The notes under the pieces were generated by a model. It saw only the letters and a list, made by a program, of their open reading frames with translations, was not told where the DNA came from and searched no databases. This document shows, one piece after another, positions 23,572 to 32,444 of a stretch of DNA of 64,000 bases; within the stretch, counting starts at the first letter, position 1; the number at the start of each line of letters is the position of its first letter. The DNA is taken from positions 228,413 to 292,412 of the forward strand of contig NZ_LIXZ01000005.1 of the NCBI RefSeq assembly GCF_001305855.1. The letters run 5' to 3'. Both the position numbers and the translations under genes were made by a program. The DNA comes from Rossellomorea vietnamensis. Its GTDB lineage: Bacteria > Bacillota > Bacilli > Bacillales > Bacillaceae_B.

Positions 23572-23873
23572 CCCTCAATCCCCCTTCTGAACCATAATGA
23601 CAGAAAAGCAACTGTATACTACATGTTAGAAAGTGTCTGAACAGACACTTTTTCACGTGTTAATCTTCTGTATAATAAAATTGAAGGAATCTATCAATCA
23701 CAATTCCTTCACTTCTTTAATGAGACACCGTTCGTCCTCAATAAATAAAAATATATTTGTACTCTTTCTTAAAAATCATAACATAGAATCCTACGTTACC
23801 TCTATTCTTTTTTCCAAATATATTTACATATTTAGACAACCCTCAAAGTTGATTAATAATAGGAGGTTATTAT
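23572..23873. other. Divergent intergenic region, XRE-PAS / RsbR
   Basis: It holds the palindrome at 23630-23651 and AGGAGG at 23861-23866 for the rightward gene. The rest is AT-rich with no credible coding frame. I find no unmistakable sigma-A or sigma-B promoter pair. Confidence 0.6.
23630..23651. promoter_or_regulatory. 22-bp perfect palindrome, candidate operator
   Basis: AAAGTGTCTG and CAGACACTTT are perfect inverted arms around AA, 59 bases upstream of the XRE-PAS start. It might act as an operator for that regulator. It could also fold as a hairpin with a six-base loop followed by T, i.e. a weak rightward terminator. Confidence 0.45.
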
Positions 23874-24695
23874 ATGCCGATGAAGGCCGTTCAGCACGAA
23901 GATAAATATCTAGATTTCATTAATCGTGTAATCGAATCAAAATCAGGGCTGATTCAGGAAAGAGCGAATATAGACTCTTCCTATTCGAATATTGTCAAAG
24001 TTTCCCTTAGAAAATGGAGAGGCGATTCCATCGAGGTACTGGCTGATTCATTGCGAATGGCTAATCATCCGGAAAACATCGAAAAGTGGGCATGTTCTTC
24101 CGTTACGCTATTCAGGCAGCTGGATGTTTCTCTTGAAGTAGCGATAAACGATCTCCATTACTTTCGCAATATGATCGGAGAAGTGATAGGAGCAGAGGCG
24201 ATCGTTAAAGAGCTCTCGCTTTCAACTTTCTCTGACTTACTTTCTCTCTTTCACACAGGGGTGGACCGGGCCATTCATCGAATGACAATCGCTTATTCGC
24301 ACCCCCATTCGGCTTCTATCAGTGCCGAACTGTCCATACCGATTGTCAAGGTGACCAATTCGATTGCCATTCTGCCTCTTATTGGGGATATCGATGCCTC
24401 ACGATCGAAGGATTTAATGGAAAGAGCTCTCACAAAAGGGTCTGAATTGGGTTTACACTATCTGATCATTGATCTATCAGGTGTTACGCTGGTTGATACG
24501 ATGGTGGCAGATCAGTTATTTAAAGTGGTGGCGGCTCTTAAATTAGCCGGGATTCAGGCAGTTTTGACAGGTATTCGACCGGAAATTGCTCAAACCATGG
24601 TCAACCTGGGAATTGTCATTACGCATATCCCAACATTCGCCAGTCTGCACACAGCCCTCATTCATCTGCAAAAAAGAAAGAGCATCCATAAATAG
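23874..24695 (+). CDS. RsbR-type stressosome STAS protein
   Basis: A 273-residue co-antagonist of the stressosome, which with RsbS and RsbT sets sigma-B activity. The N-terminal half (about 1-130) is the variable, globin-like sensor; the C-terminal STAS domain (about 150-262) contains the two conserved phosphorylation threonines in context: DTMVADQ and GIRPEIAQTMVNLG, the latter nearly identical to B. subtilis RsbRA. It stands alone, away from any rsbS-rsbT-sigB cluster in this window, as the orphan RsbRB-RD paralogues do in B. subtilis. AGGAGG precedes the ATG. Confidence 0.92.
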   Translation: MPMKAVQHEDKYLDFINRVIESKSGLIQERANIDSSYSNIVKVSLRKWRGDSIEVLADSLRMANHPENIEKWACSSVTLFRQLDVSLEVAINDLHYFRNMIGEVIGAEAIVKELSLSTFSDLLSLFHTGVDRAIHRMTIAYSHPHSASISAELSIPIVKVTNSIAILPLIGDIDASRSKDLMERALTKGSELGLHYLIIDLSGVTLVDTMVADQLFKVVAALKLAGIQAVLTGIRPEIAQTMVNLGIVITHIPTFASLHTALIHLQKRKSIHK

Positions 24696-24710
24696 TAGGA
24701 TGCTCTTTCT
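24675..24710 (+). terminator. Terminator of the RsbR gene
   Basis: AGAAAGAGCATCC and GGATGCTCTTTCT form a perfect 13-bp stem with a ten-base loop; the stem begins inside the last codons of the gene, which ends at 24695. Confidence 0.9.
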
Positions 24711-24848
24711 TCTTTATGCTTCATAGCAGCTCAAATTCGACTTCTCAATTTTATTCAATAGGGAATAATTTTCAATTCAAGAGGCAAAATGAGTATATGA
24801 ATTTTCCGGGCCTCGGAATGAAATGAAAGAAAAAAAGGATGGGTGTGC

Positions 24849-25850
24849 ATGACTGAAAAGAAAGCGTTAAATTCAAGTGAGATTGCTACTTTATGGATGA
24901 CATATCAAGAAAAGACAATGATTCAGCGCATGCTTGAATATTTCATTGAAAATGCGGATGACGAGGAAGCAAAACGCATCCTGGTTGACGCACATAAAAA
25001 TGTGAAAGAATACGTTGGAGTGCTCACCTCTTTATTCGAAGAGGAGGGGTGTGTCATTCCTGCCGGTTTTACCAGTGAGGATGTATATCCGGGGGTTCCT
25101 AAACTATTCGATCACCATTTCGATATCATGTTTCTAAGGCAACTTACAGCCATTGGTATGGGCTTACATACGTTACACGTCAATATGTCTTACCGGAAAG
25201 ATCTCATTCTCCTATATAAAGAGTTGACCGGATTTACTCAGTCCGTTTATGAAAAGTGCATGGATTACATACGCAAAAAGGATGTGTTACCAGGACCACC
25301 CGCGGTGACCCTTCCCCGAACGATTGAATTCGCTCAAAGCCCTAATTACATGGCAGGCTTTAATATTTTTTCTGATAAAAGGGCATTGAATACGGTAGAA
25401 GTTGCCTATCTATATTTCGGGATCGAATCAAATACATTGGGAATGCAGATGATGACGGGCTTTGCTCAAGTGGCAAATGAATCGGAAGTGAAGAAATACT
25501 TCATCAAAGGAAAAGAATTATCCAAGACAATCGTAAGTGACTATTCTAAAGTGCTGCTGGAAAGTGATATTCAAGCTCCTTCGACATCCGGAGCGAAAGC
25601 AACCGATTCAACGATTGCACCTTTTTCAGATAAGATCATGATGTATTGTACTTCCCTTTTCACTAATTTCGGTTTAGGGAGCAATGCCCTGGGAACTGCT
25701 TTCAGCCTACGCAGCGACCTTCCTGTCAAGCTAGCTTCAACTGCAAAGGACATCTTATCTTATGGGCATGACGGGGGTAAAATAATGGCAAAGAACGGTT
25801 GGATGGAACAGCCTCCAAGTATGGAGGATCGAAATAAGCTGTTTAAATAG
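24849..25850 (+). CDS. DUF3231 protein with two homologous domains
   Basis: A 333-residue protein built of two copies of a roughly 165-residue helical domain: the first starts near LNSSEIATLWMTYQEKTM, the second near LNTVEVAYLYFGIESNTL, each ending in a Gly/Pro-rich turn. This is the architecture of DUF3231 proteins of Bacillus, thought to be ferritin-like helical bundles, with several paralogues per genome. Function unknown. ATG at 24849 has AAGGATGGG upstream, better than GTG six bases earlier. Flanked by terminators, so monocistronic. Confidence 0.88.
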   Translation: MTEKKALNSSEIATLWMTYQEKTMIQRMLEYFIENADDEEAKRILVDAHKNVKEYVGVLTSLFEEEGCVIPAGFTSEDVYPGVPKLFDHHFDIMFLRQLTAIGMGLHTLHVNMSYRKDLILLYKELTGFTQSVYEKCMDYIRKKDVLPGPPAVTLPRTIEFAQSPNYMAGFNIFSDKRALNTVEVAYLYFGIESNTLGMQMMTGFAQVANESEVKKYFIKGKELSKTIVSDYSKVLLESDIQAPSTSGAKATDSTIAPFSDKIMMYCTSLFTNFGLGSNALGTAFSLRSDLPVKLASTAKDILSYGHDGGKIMAKNGWMEQPPSMEDRNKLFK

Positions 25851-25877
25851 CCTGAATTTTTTTTCTTAACAACAGAT

Positions 25878-25918
25878 AAAAGCAGATGTGCCATCATTCA
25901 TATGGCTCATCTGCTTTT
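25878..25918. terminator. Bidirectional terminator
   Basis: AAAAGCAGATG and CATCTGCTTTT form perfect 11-bp outer arms, continued inside by GCCAT/ATGGC. It ends both the DUF3231 gene and the convergent dpp-ykf operon. Confidence 0.9.
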
Positions 25919-26707
25919 TCAACTGTTATCTTTGATTAAAAAATCGCTCATCAATTTTCCAATCTGAGCAATGGTGTCTTTCCCAGGTTCGTTTTGTCCA
26001 AGTTCATCGATAAGTACGGCTATATAGGCAGTTTTCTCCCGGAACTTTATAATGGCGGAATCATGCTCAACCCCGGGCAGCTCCCCTGTCTTATTCGCAA
26101 TATACACAGATCCCCTGTCCATCCGGGATGGGAGTTTGGTATCAAATTGTTGTTGATGTAAAATATGCAGCATTTTTTTCCGGCTCGTTGGACTATATTC
26201 CGTCCCAATGTCCAATACCTTCAAACAGGAAATGATATCAAGTGCAGAGGTATAGTTATTCAAACCCTGTTCCACCGCTTCAAAATCCATTAATTTCCTA
26301 CGAAGCATTGTTTGTTTTAATTGTAAAGTATCGCAAAGGTCTTGTATGGCAATCGAACCAAGTCGTTCTATAAGAAGATTTGAGGCTGTATTATCTGAAA
26401 CGATGATCATAAGGGTAAGGAGATCCTCTACAGTAAGGGTAAGATGATCAGAAAGTGACACCAGTACTCCTGCCCCGCCAACTCTCCCCTCTTTAGGGAT
26501 CGTAACCCTATCACTAAGGGATATTTTCCCTTCCTGAGCTTGACGGAAACCTTCGAGTAAAATCGGAATCTTAATTAAGCTGGCAGCGGAATAAGTGCTG
26601 TCTCCGTTGATGTGGAAGGAGTGAGATGGAAGCTCCACTGCAACACTCACCCTTCCGGTACAACGAATCACTATTTCTCTGATTTTATTTTCTAGTACAT
26701 TTTCCAT
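25919..26707 (-). CDS. Cytoplasmic class A beta-lactamase-fold serine hydrolase
   Basis: A 262-residue protein with the full class A active site: S43-L-I-K46, S104-D-N106, E146 with N150 (EQGLN, matching the ExxLN omega-loop motif) and K206-T-G208. Class A beta-lactamases acylate on serine and deacylate through the omega-loop glutamate. Unusually there is no signal peptide or lipobox, so the protein should stay inside the cell. It is the last gene of the dpp-ykf operon, 19 bases after the second ATPase, which suggests action on imported murein peptides or their D-amino acid ends, not antibiotic defence. The B. subtilis operon lacks it. The ribosome-binding site AAAGGG is distant (15 bases). 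Confidence 0.8.
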   Translation of the reverse strand: MENVLENKIREIVIRCTGRVSVAVELPSHSFHINGDSTYSAASLIKIPILLEGFRQAQEGKISLSDRVTIPKEGRVGGAGVLVSLSDHLTLTVEDLLTLMIIVSDNTASNLLIERLGSIAIQDLCDTLQLKQTMLRRKLMDFEAVEQGLNNYTSALDIISCLKVLDIGTEYSPTSRKKMLHILHQQQFDTKLPSRMDRGSVYIANKTGELPGVEHDSAIIKFREKTAYIAVLIDELGQNEPGKDTIAQIGKLMSDFLIKDNS

Positions 26708-26726
26708 TTTATTTTCTTCATTCCCT

Positions 26727-27731
26727 TTACTTAGTGACTGCTACTTCGTCATGTTCCCCTGTCATTTCCTTGTCGTAAAGGTGACAAGCTACATAATGCT
26801 TTTCCTCTACTTCCTTCCATTTAGGTTTATGGGTGGCACAAGCATCCATGGCTGCCGGGCAGCGGGTTCTGAACACACAGCCAGTCGGGGGATTGATCGG
26901 ACTTGGGATTTCCCCTTGTATGATCATCCTTTCCCGTGAATCCTCCACATCCGGATCGGGAATCGGAATCGCTGAAAGTAAAGCCTGAGTGTACGGATGA
27001 AGAGGCTTCTTATATAACTCTTTGCTCTCGGTAAGTTCTACAATATGACCTAGATACATCACACCGATGCAGTTACTGATATGTTTGACCATCGAAAGGT
27101 CATGTGCAATAAAGAGAAAGGTCAATCCCTTTTCTTTTTGCAATTTCGTTAATAAGTTTACAATTTGTGCCTGTACAGATACATCAAGTGCAGAAATCGG
27201 CTCATCTGCAATAATGAAATCCGGATCAAGGGCAAGTGCCCTTGCTATGCCAATACGCTGACGCTGGCCCCCGCTGAATTCGTGGGGATACCGATTGGCA
27301 TGATCACGATTCAGCCCTACATCCTCTAAAAGTTGATAGATGCGTTCCATCTGCTTTCTTTTATCCTTGAATAAGCCGTGTGCCTCCATAGGTTCAGCTA
27401 TGATTTCCCTTACGGTTGAGCGGGGGTTCAGAGAAGCATATGGATCTTGGAAGATCATCTGCATATTCCGGTAAAATGATTTTTTTTCCTTTTCCGAAAG
27501 CTCGTGGACGTTTTTACCATCATATAAGACCTCTCCTTCTGTCCGGTCGTACAATCCGATAATGGTGCGACCGGTGGTGGACTTTCCACAACCGGATTCT
27601 CCTACTAATCCGAAGGTCTCCCCCTTGAATATATCAAATGAAATACCATCCACTGCTTTTAGTGTCTTTCCTTTTTCCAGGTGGAAGTATTTTTTTAATT
27701 CTTTGACTTCTAGTAACTTATGAGTTGTCAT
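26727..27731 (-). CDS. ykfD: Peptide ABC transporter ATPase, YkfD type
   Basis: A 334-residue ATPase of the OppF/DppF class. Walker A is GESGCGKST (about 43-51), the signature FSGGQRQRIGIARAL lies at about 151-165, Walker B is FIIADEPISALDV, and the C-terminal oligopeptide domain ends with the PPTGCVFRTRCP cysteine motif. It would pair with DppD to power uptake through DppB-DppC. Its ATG overlaps the ykfC stop as ATGA, and GGAGGG lies upstream. The order ykfA-B-C-D is as in B. subtilis. Confidence 0.93.
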   Translation of the reverse strand: MTTHKLLEVKELKKYFHLEKGKTLKAVDGISFDIFKGETFGLVGESGCGKSTTGRTIIGLYDRTEGEVLYDGKNVHELSEKEKKSFYRNMQMIFQDPYASLNPRSTVREIIAEPMEAHGLFKDKRKQMERIYQLLEDVGLNRDHANRYPHEFSGGQRQRIGIARALALDPDFIIADEPISALDVSVQAQIVNLLTKLQKEKGLTFLFIAHDLSMVKHISNCIGVMYLGHIVELTESKELYKKPLHPYTQALLSAIPIPDPDVEDSRERMIIQGEIPSPINPPTGCVFRTRCPAAMDACATHKPKWKEVEEKHYVACHLYDKEMTGEHDEVAVTK

Positions 27732-28651
27732 GGAGATCCCTCCGTTTCTTCCCAGTAGCGTCTGGCAGCACATAACTCTTTTTCATAATAAGTTCCTTTC
27801 AATGACAGAATTTCAATCGTTTTACCAGTGTTGGGGGAGTGTATCATCTTCCCCTCACCATAATAGATGGCAACGTGATGAATGCTGCCTTTTCCTTCAT
27901 CGTACGCAAAGAACAAGAGGTCTCCAGGCAATAATTGATCCAATGGTACCTCTCTTCCTTCCTTCGCCTGATCATTTGCATCCCGTGGAATCATGTATCC
28001 CTGAGTTTTGTACATCGTGTAGCTGAATCCAGAGCAATCAAACCCGAAGCTTGACATCCCGCCCCATAAATATGGAAGATCAAGAAATAATTCTCCGGAA
28101 GAGACAATATCCCTGCCACTTCCCTTTCGATCATTCACTTTCGATCTAGAGATGATAATATCTGTCTGCCTTAAAAACCTTGTCCCAAAAGGAGTCTCCA
28201 CTTCTATTAAATCATCATGCTCTTTGACAATAGGTAAAGTGGTTTGAAAGCTGAGTTCAAATTCAGTTTCATTCTTTTTATTGATTAAGTCGGTGAATTT
28301 ACTTGTTACAATGGCATATGTGTCCGCTGGGGATGGCTCTCCAGGTAAAAGCTGAGCACTTGGGATCCAGCCGGGGTATCCGCGATCGTCTTTTGAAGAT
28401 GATTGATCAGGTAAGAGGACGTGGGACCAACCGTTCCTCTCTTCCACTACGAATACTTCCTGACCGAATAAGGCTTGCGATTGTATGCGGTTCTCGTCGC
28501 AAAGGGCTAAACGTGTATCATAATTTAAGGAGTTCAACCAATGTGTAATGTGAACAGGATTGCTTATAGCCGGTGTATCCAAGTCACGTGCAGAATCCCG
28601 ATTCGTCCATAAAGTTGCTACAGGTACTGCTATTTGCGCCTTTGTCAGCAT
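27728..28651 (-). CDS. ykfC: Gamma-D-glutamyl-L-diamino acid endopeptidase, YkfC type
   Basis: A 307-residue NlpC/P60 cysteine peptidase that cuts the gamma-D-Glu-meso-DAP bond in murein tripeptides with a free N-terminal L-Ala. Two SH3b domains (about 10-165) restrict it to released peptides; the catalytic domain carries the cysteine in FGFDCSGF and histidine in GSIHHVAIYY. It lacks a signal peptide, consistent with a cytoplasmic recycling role. The start is set at 28651, preceded by GGGGG at seven bases; an ATG at 28672 overlaps ykfB but lacks that spacing. Product L-Ala-D-Glu feeds the neighbouring epimerase. Confidence 0.92.
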   Translation of the reverse strand: MLTKAQIAVPVATLWTNRDSARDLDTPAISNPVHITHWLNSLNYDTRLALCDENRIQSQALFGQEVFVVEERNGWSHVLLPDQSSSKDDRGYPGWIPSAQLLPGEPSPADTYAIVTSKFTDLINKKNETEFELSFQTTLPIVKEHDDLIEVETPFGTRFLRQTDIIISRSKVNDRKGSGRDIVSSGELFLDLPYLWGGMSSFGFDCSGFSYTMYKTQGYMIPRDANDQAKEGREVPLDQLLPGDLLFFAYDEGKGSIHHVAIYYGEGKMIHSPNTGKTIEILSLKGTYYEKELCAARRYWEETEGSP

Positions 28652-28668
28652 TTGATTTCCCCCAATAT

Positions 28669-29748
28669 TCATACTTTTACTCTCTCTATCCCAAGACCCG
28701 GTTTGGTTGGCATAGTAATCTTCCGACCGTTATATTGGATTCCTCCGACTACAATATCTTCAGCCAGCATAAGCGGTGCATCGAAATCAAATCGAGTGAC
28801 GTTTTTCCTGCTTGCAGCAAAGTGGGCGGCAGCCGTTATTCCCAGTCTGGTTTCAATCATGCTGCCGACCATACATTCGACCCCGCAAATTTCAGCTAGA
28901 TCATTTATTTTCTGAGCCTGGTAGATTCCCCCCGCTTTCATGAGTTTAATATTGATCAGGTCTGCACTACGGGTCTTTAGTACTTCAAAGGCTTGGTATG
29001 GAGTGAATACACTTTCATCAGCCATGATAAGGGTTTCGACCCCATCCGTGACTCTTTTCAACCCTTCAATGTCATGTGCAGGAACTGGCTGCTCAACTAA
29101 TTCTATCTTCAGGTCAAGGTCCTCCATCTTGCGAATGGCTCTAATTGCGGCTTTTGATTCCCATCCCTGATTGGCATCCAGGCGGATTTGAATATCATAC
29201 CCGATCCGTTGGCGAATTTCATGAATTCTTTTTATGTCCGTTTCGATTTCATCCTTGCCGACTTTCACTTTCAGTACATCAAAGCCATTATTCACATATG
29301 CTGCTGCATCCTCACCCATCTCCTTCGGGCTGTTCACACTCACAGTGTAATCTGTCTCAAGTTCTTCTCTGTACCCTCCCAGAAATTGATAGAGTGGCAA
29401 ATGACAATGTTGAGCAAGGCAATCATAAATTGCCATGTCAACAGCTGCCTTCGCGCTTGTATTCCGGATAAGTAACGAATGCAGCTGTTGAAAAAGATTT
29501 TCATGCTTTAATAGGTTTTTGCCTACTATTGAGGGTTTAATTACTTGTTGGATGCTATATTCAATACTGGATAAACTTTCTCCGGTGATCACTACGGTCG
29601 GCGGTGCTTCCCCCCAGCCGATAATCCCGTTTTCACAAGTCAGTTTGACAATGATAGCTTCCGCCACTTTCACCGTACGTAAAGCGGTCTTAAAAGGGCT
29701 ATGTAATGGGACGGCTGCTCTGAACGTTTCAAGTTGTTGGATCTTCAT
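28669..29748 (-). CDS. ykfB: L-Ala-D/L-Glu epimerase
   Basis: A 359-residue enolase-superfamily enzyme that converts L-Ala-D-Glu to L-Ala-L-Glu so that normal peptidases can use it. The N-terminal capping domain is followed by a TIM barrel with the catalytic lysines in VLKVKVGKD (KxK, about 159-167), metal ligands in RLDANQGW, VEQPV and MADESVF, and the second lysine in LINIKLMKAGG. It lies between the LD-carboxypeptidase-like gene and ykfC, six bases after the former. Length and context match B. subtilis YkfB. Confidence 0.94.
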   Translation of the reverse strand: MKIQQLETFRAAVPLHSPFKTALRTVKVAEAIIVKLTCENGIIGWGEAPPTVVITGESLSSIEYSIQQVIKPSIVGKNLLKHENLFQQLHSLLIRNTSAKAAVDMAIYDCLAQHCHLPLYQFLGGYREELETDYTVSVNSPKEMGEDAAAYVNNGFDVLKVKVGKDEIETDIKRIHEIRQRIGYDIQIRLDANQGWESKAAIRAIRKMEDLDLKIELVEQPVPAHDIEGLKRVTDGVETLIMADESVFTPYQAFEVLKTRSADLINIKLMKAGGIYQAQKINDLAEICGVECMVGSMIETRLGITAAAHFAASRKNVTRFDFDAPLMLAEDIVVGGIQYNGRKITMPTKPGLGIERVKV

Positions 29749-29754
29749 GGTCTC

Positions 29755-30681
29755 TCACCCCCCGCTTATACCTGAATCGATTTTAAATGAATGATCAATT
29801 GTATTCATTGTTCCGATGCTGCCCACCGGAATCGCAATATTCGGCGAAGAATGTCCGATATTAAATCCTTTTAATGCAGGCTTTCCGGCACTTGTGACAT
29901 GTTCTGTCAGAACCTCATCAAGAGTCAGGGAACGTTCGCGTTTCTTAGGCTCGCAGTTCTTAAAGTCACCAATGATGATTCCGGAAGAATCTTTGAATTT
30001 ATTGGCCATCTTCAATTGATTCACCATTCGGTCGACTTGATATGGCTCCTCATCAATATCTTCAATAAAAAGGATCTTTCCTTTGGTGTTCACTTCGAAA
30101 GGAGTCCCTAATGTGCTTACAAGCAGCGTGAGATTCCCACCGATCACGGGGCCGGTCGCTACGCCTTCCACAACCGTTTCCAGTTTGGGTTTGTCATACG
30201 TATAGTCAATATCTTCCGTTTGAAACAACTGTCGGAACGATTCCTTTGAGGCTTCATGAACGTCCTCGAGTCCGATATCTGAACTTAGCATCGGTCCATG
30301 GAAGGTCACGAGCCCCGTTTGTTGATGAATGGCCGTATGTAAAAAGGTAATATCACTATACCCCCAAAAAATTTTAGGGTTTTGACGGATCAGTTCGAAA
30401 TCCAATCTGGAAACGATACGTCCCGTTCCAAAACCTCCACATGCACAGAAAATGGCTTTCACATCCTGATCTTCAAACATCCTATGGATATCTTCTATCC
30501 TTTCCGTGTCCTTACCTGCTAAGTACCCATATTTCTTATGTACCGATTCCCCTACCCTTACATCTAATCCTAATTCTTCAAGGAAACGGATCCCTTTTTT
30601 TAACGGTTCCGTTTTGGGAGGGCTGGCAGGAGCTATGACTCCTACAATATCCCCTTTTTTCAGTTTAGAAGGTTTCATCAT
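29755..30681 (-). CDS. ykfA: Peptidase S66 LD-carboxypeptidase, YkfA type
   Basis: A 308-residue S66 serine peptidase. The family removes the terminal D-Ala from murein tetrapeptides; MccF relatives hydrolyse acylated nucleotide antibiotics. The N-terminal VGVIAPASPP, the nucleophile region CACGGFGTGRI followed by FWGYSDITFLHTA, the GPVIGGNLTLLVSTLGTPF segment, and the C-terminal GHSSPNIAIPVG carrying the histidine are present. ATG at 30681 has AAGGGG 12 bases upstream; an ATG at 30732 lacks a close site. In the operon it lies between dppE and ykfB. Confidence 0.9.
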   Translation of the reverse strand: MMKPSKLKKGDIVGVIAPASPPKTEPLKKGIRFLEELGLDVRVGESVHKKYGYLAGKDTERIEDIHRMFEDQDVKAIFCACGGFGTGRIVSRLDFELIRQNPKIFWGYSDITFLHTAIHQQTGLVTFHGPMLSSDIGLEDVHEASKESFRQLFQTEDIDYTYDKPKLETVVEGVATGPVIGGNLTLLVSTLGTPFEVNTKGKILFIEDIDEEPYQVDRMVNQLKMANKFKDSSGIIIGDFKNCEPKKRERSLTLDEVLTEHVTSAGKPALKGFNIGHSSPNIAIPVGSIGTMNTIDHSFKIDSGISGG

Positions 30682-30776
30682 ATACGTTCCAGACCCCTTT
30701 CGTAGAAAAAGAGGGAGTGGACGCATGGCCATAAAGTGCGCCGACGCGTCCCTCCACTCATCCTTTTTTCATATCC

Positions 30777-32402
30777 TTATTTTTTATCAGCCCATTTTAA
30801 TTCCATGTAGCCGACCGGGTGACGAACGATGCCTGTCACATCCTCATTTTGCAGATACACATGATTGTAGAAATGAATCGGGATGATCGGCATTTCATCC
30901 ATTAGAATTTTCTCTGCTTCATACATCATTTCAAATCGTTTTCCTTCATCCGCTTCATTCTTTGCTTGTTGGATCAGCTTGTCATAATTCTCATTACCCC
31001 AGCCCGTACGGTTCATGGAGTGTCCTGTCTGGAAGTTTTCCAGGAAGTTAATCGGATCTGCATAGTCTGCTAAGAATGAACTCCGTGATAATTGGAATTT
31101 TAAAGCCTTTTGTTCATCCTGGAATACGTTCCATTCCATATTGGCTAATTTCACATCGACATCTAAGTTTTCCTTGAACATTTGTTGAAGAGCTTCAGCA
31201 ATTTTTTGATGAGTATCACTTGTGCTGTATGTTAAAGTGACTTCCGGTAGTTTGTCGTATCCCTCTTCTTCCATCCCCTTTTTCAAGAGGGCTTTCGCTT
31301 CTTCCACATCAGTTGTCACCAAGTCTCCGTTTGCTTCACGAAAGTCCTTGCCAGATGGATCTTTAAATCCTTTTGAAACGAATCCGTAAGCTGGTTTTTC
31401 TTTATTCTTTGTTACAAAGTCAACCATTTGCTGTTGGTCGACAGCCATGGCGAATGCTTTACGGATGTTTTGATTTTGAAAAGGCTCTTTTTCTAAATTG
31501 AAACGATAGAAGTACGTTCCGGCCTGGTCTTCAACGTTTACCTTGCCTTCCTCGAATAACTGTTTGCTTAAATCCGCCGGTACGTCCGCTGTATCCAGTT
31601 CACCCGTTTTGTATAATTGGTAGTCCGTATTTGTATCGTTTACCATTGCCCAGTGAACTTTATCCAATTTCACTGAATCTTTATCCCAATATTGATCATT
31701 CTTTTCCATGACGAAATGGCTGTCATGTTCCCATTCCGTCAGTTTGAACGGCCCGTTGGCAACGAAAGTATCCGCTTCTGCAAACCATTCAGGATTCTCA
31801 GTAGCAACCTTTTCATTGATCGGGAAGAATGCTGGATTTGCAATGACGCTCAAGAAATAGGCTTGTGGACTTGTCAGTGTGACCTCGAATGTTTTCTCAT
31901 CCTTCGCCGCCACTTTTACATCATCCGCTGAACCCTTACCAGTGTTGAAGGCCTCTCCACCTTCAATGAAATATCCTAGGAAAGCTGCTGGTGAACCTGT
32001 GTCTGGATTTAATAGGCGTTTCCATGCGAATACAAAATCTCCGGCAGAGACATTATCACCGTTAGACCATTTGGCGTTGTCCCTAATGTGAAAGGTATAT
32101 ACTTTCCCATCTTCCGAGACATCCCATTTTTCAGCCATGGCAGCTTCAGGTTCATGATCGGCATTTAGACGGGTCATCCCTTCCATTAAGTTGTTCAATG
32201 CTGTCCAGGAATAGGAATCAAAACCGATTGGTGGATCGAACGACGTTGGTTCCGCTCCATTATTCAGGTGAAGGACCTTTCCTGCGTCTTCTTTCTTATT
32301 GTCCCCACTGCTTGACTCACTGCCTGCATCCTTGGTGGCCGTACAAGCTGCCAGCATGAACAGGAGCATCCCCACTAGAAAGACTGATAATAGCTTTTTC
32401 AT
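30777..32402 (-). CDS. dppE: Peptide-binding lipoprotein DppE
   Basis: A 541-residue family 5 extracellular solute-binding protein. Residues 1-20 form a lipoprotein signal with lipobox LAAC, so the mature protein is anchored at the cysteine in the outer leaflet. SFDPPIGFDSYSW, WSNGDNVSAGDFVFAWKRLL and the C-terminal RTGWGNENYDKLI region are typical of OppA/DppE proteins. It delivers di- or tripeptides, in B. subtilis murein tripeptide and others, to the DppB-DppC channel. Position and length match B. subtilis dppE. Confidence 0.94.
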   Translation of the reverse strand: MKKLLSVFLVGMLLFMLAACTATKDAGSESSSGDNKKEDAGKVLHLNNGAEPTSFDPPIGFDSYSWTALNNLMEGMTRLNADHEPEAAMAEKWDVSEDGKVYTFHIRDNAKWSNGDNVSAGDFVFAWKRLLNPDTGSPAAFLGYFIEGGEAFNTGKGSADDVKVAAKDEKTFEVTLTSPQAYFLSVIANPAFFPINEKVATENPEWFAEADTFVANGPFKLTEWEHDSHFVMEKNDQYWDKDSVKLDKVHWAMVNDTNTDYQLYKTGELDTADVPADLSKQLFEEGKVNVEDQAGTYFYRFNLEKEPFQNQNIRKAFAMAVDQQQMVDFVTKNKEKPAYGFVSKGFKDPSGKDFREANGDLVTTDVEEAKALLKKGMEEEGYDKLPEVTLTYSTSDTHQKIAEALQQMFKENLDVDVKLANMEWNVFQDEQKALKFQLSRSSFLADYADPINFLENFQTGHSMNRTGWGNENYDKLIQQAKNEADEGKRFEMMYEAEKILMDEMPIIPIHFYNHVYLQNEDVTGIVRHPVGYMELKWADKK

Positions 32403-32444
32403 GATTTTCCCCCTCTTACCCTATTTTTCTATCAAACGATCATT

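Noticed and set aside
23633..23905. 90-codon rightward frame in the XRE/RsbR intergenic region
   Set aside because: Low-complexity AT-rich translation overlapping the RsbR start, without a ribosome-binding site.
25919..26707. Interpretation as an antibiotic-resistance beta-lactamase
   Set aside because: The motifs fit, but absence of a signal peptide and the murein-peptide operon context argue against a secreted defensive enzyme.
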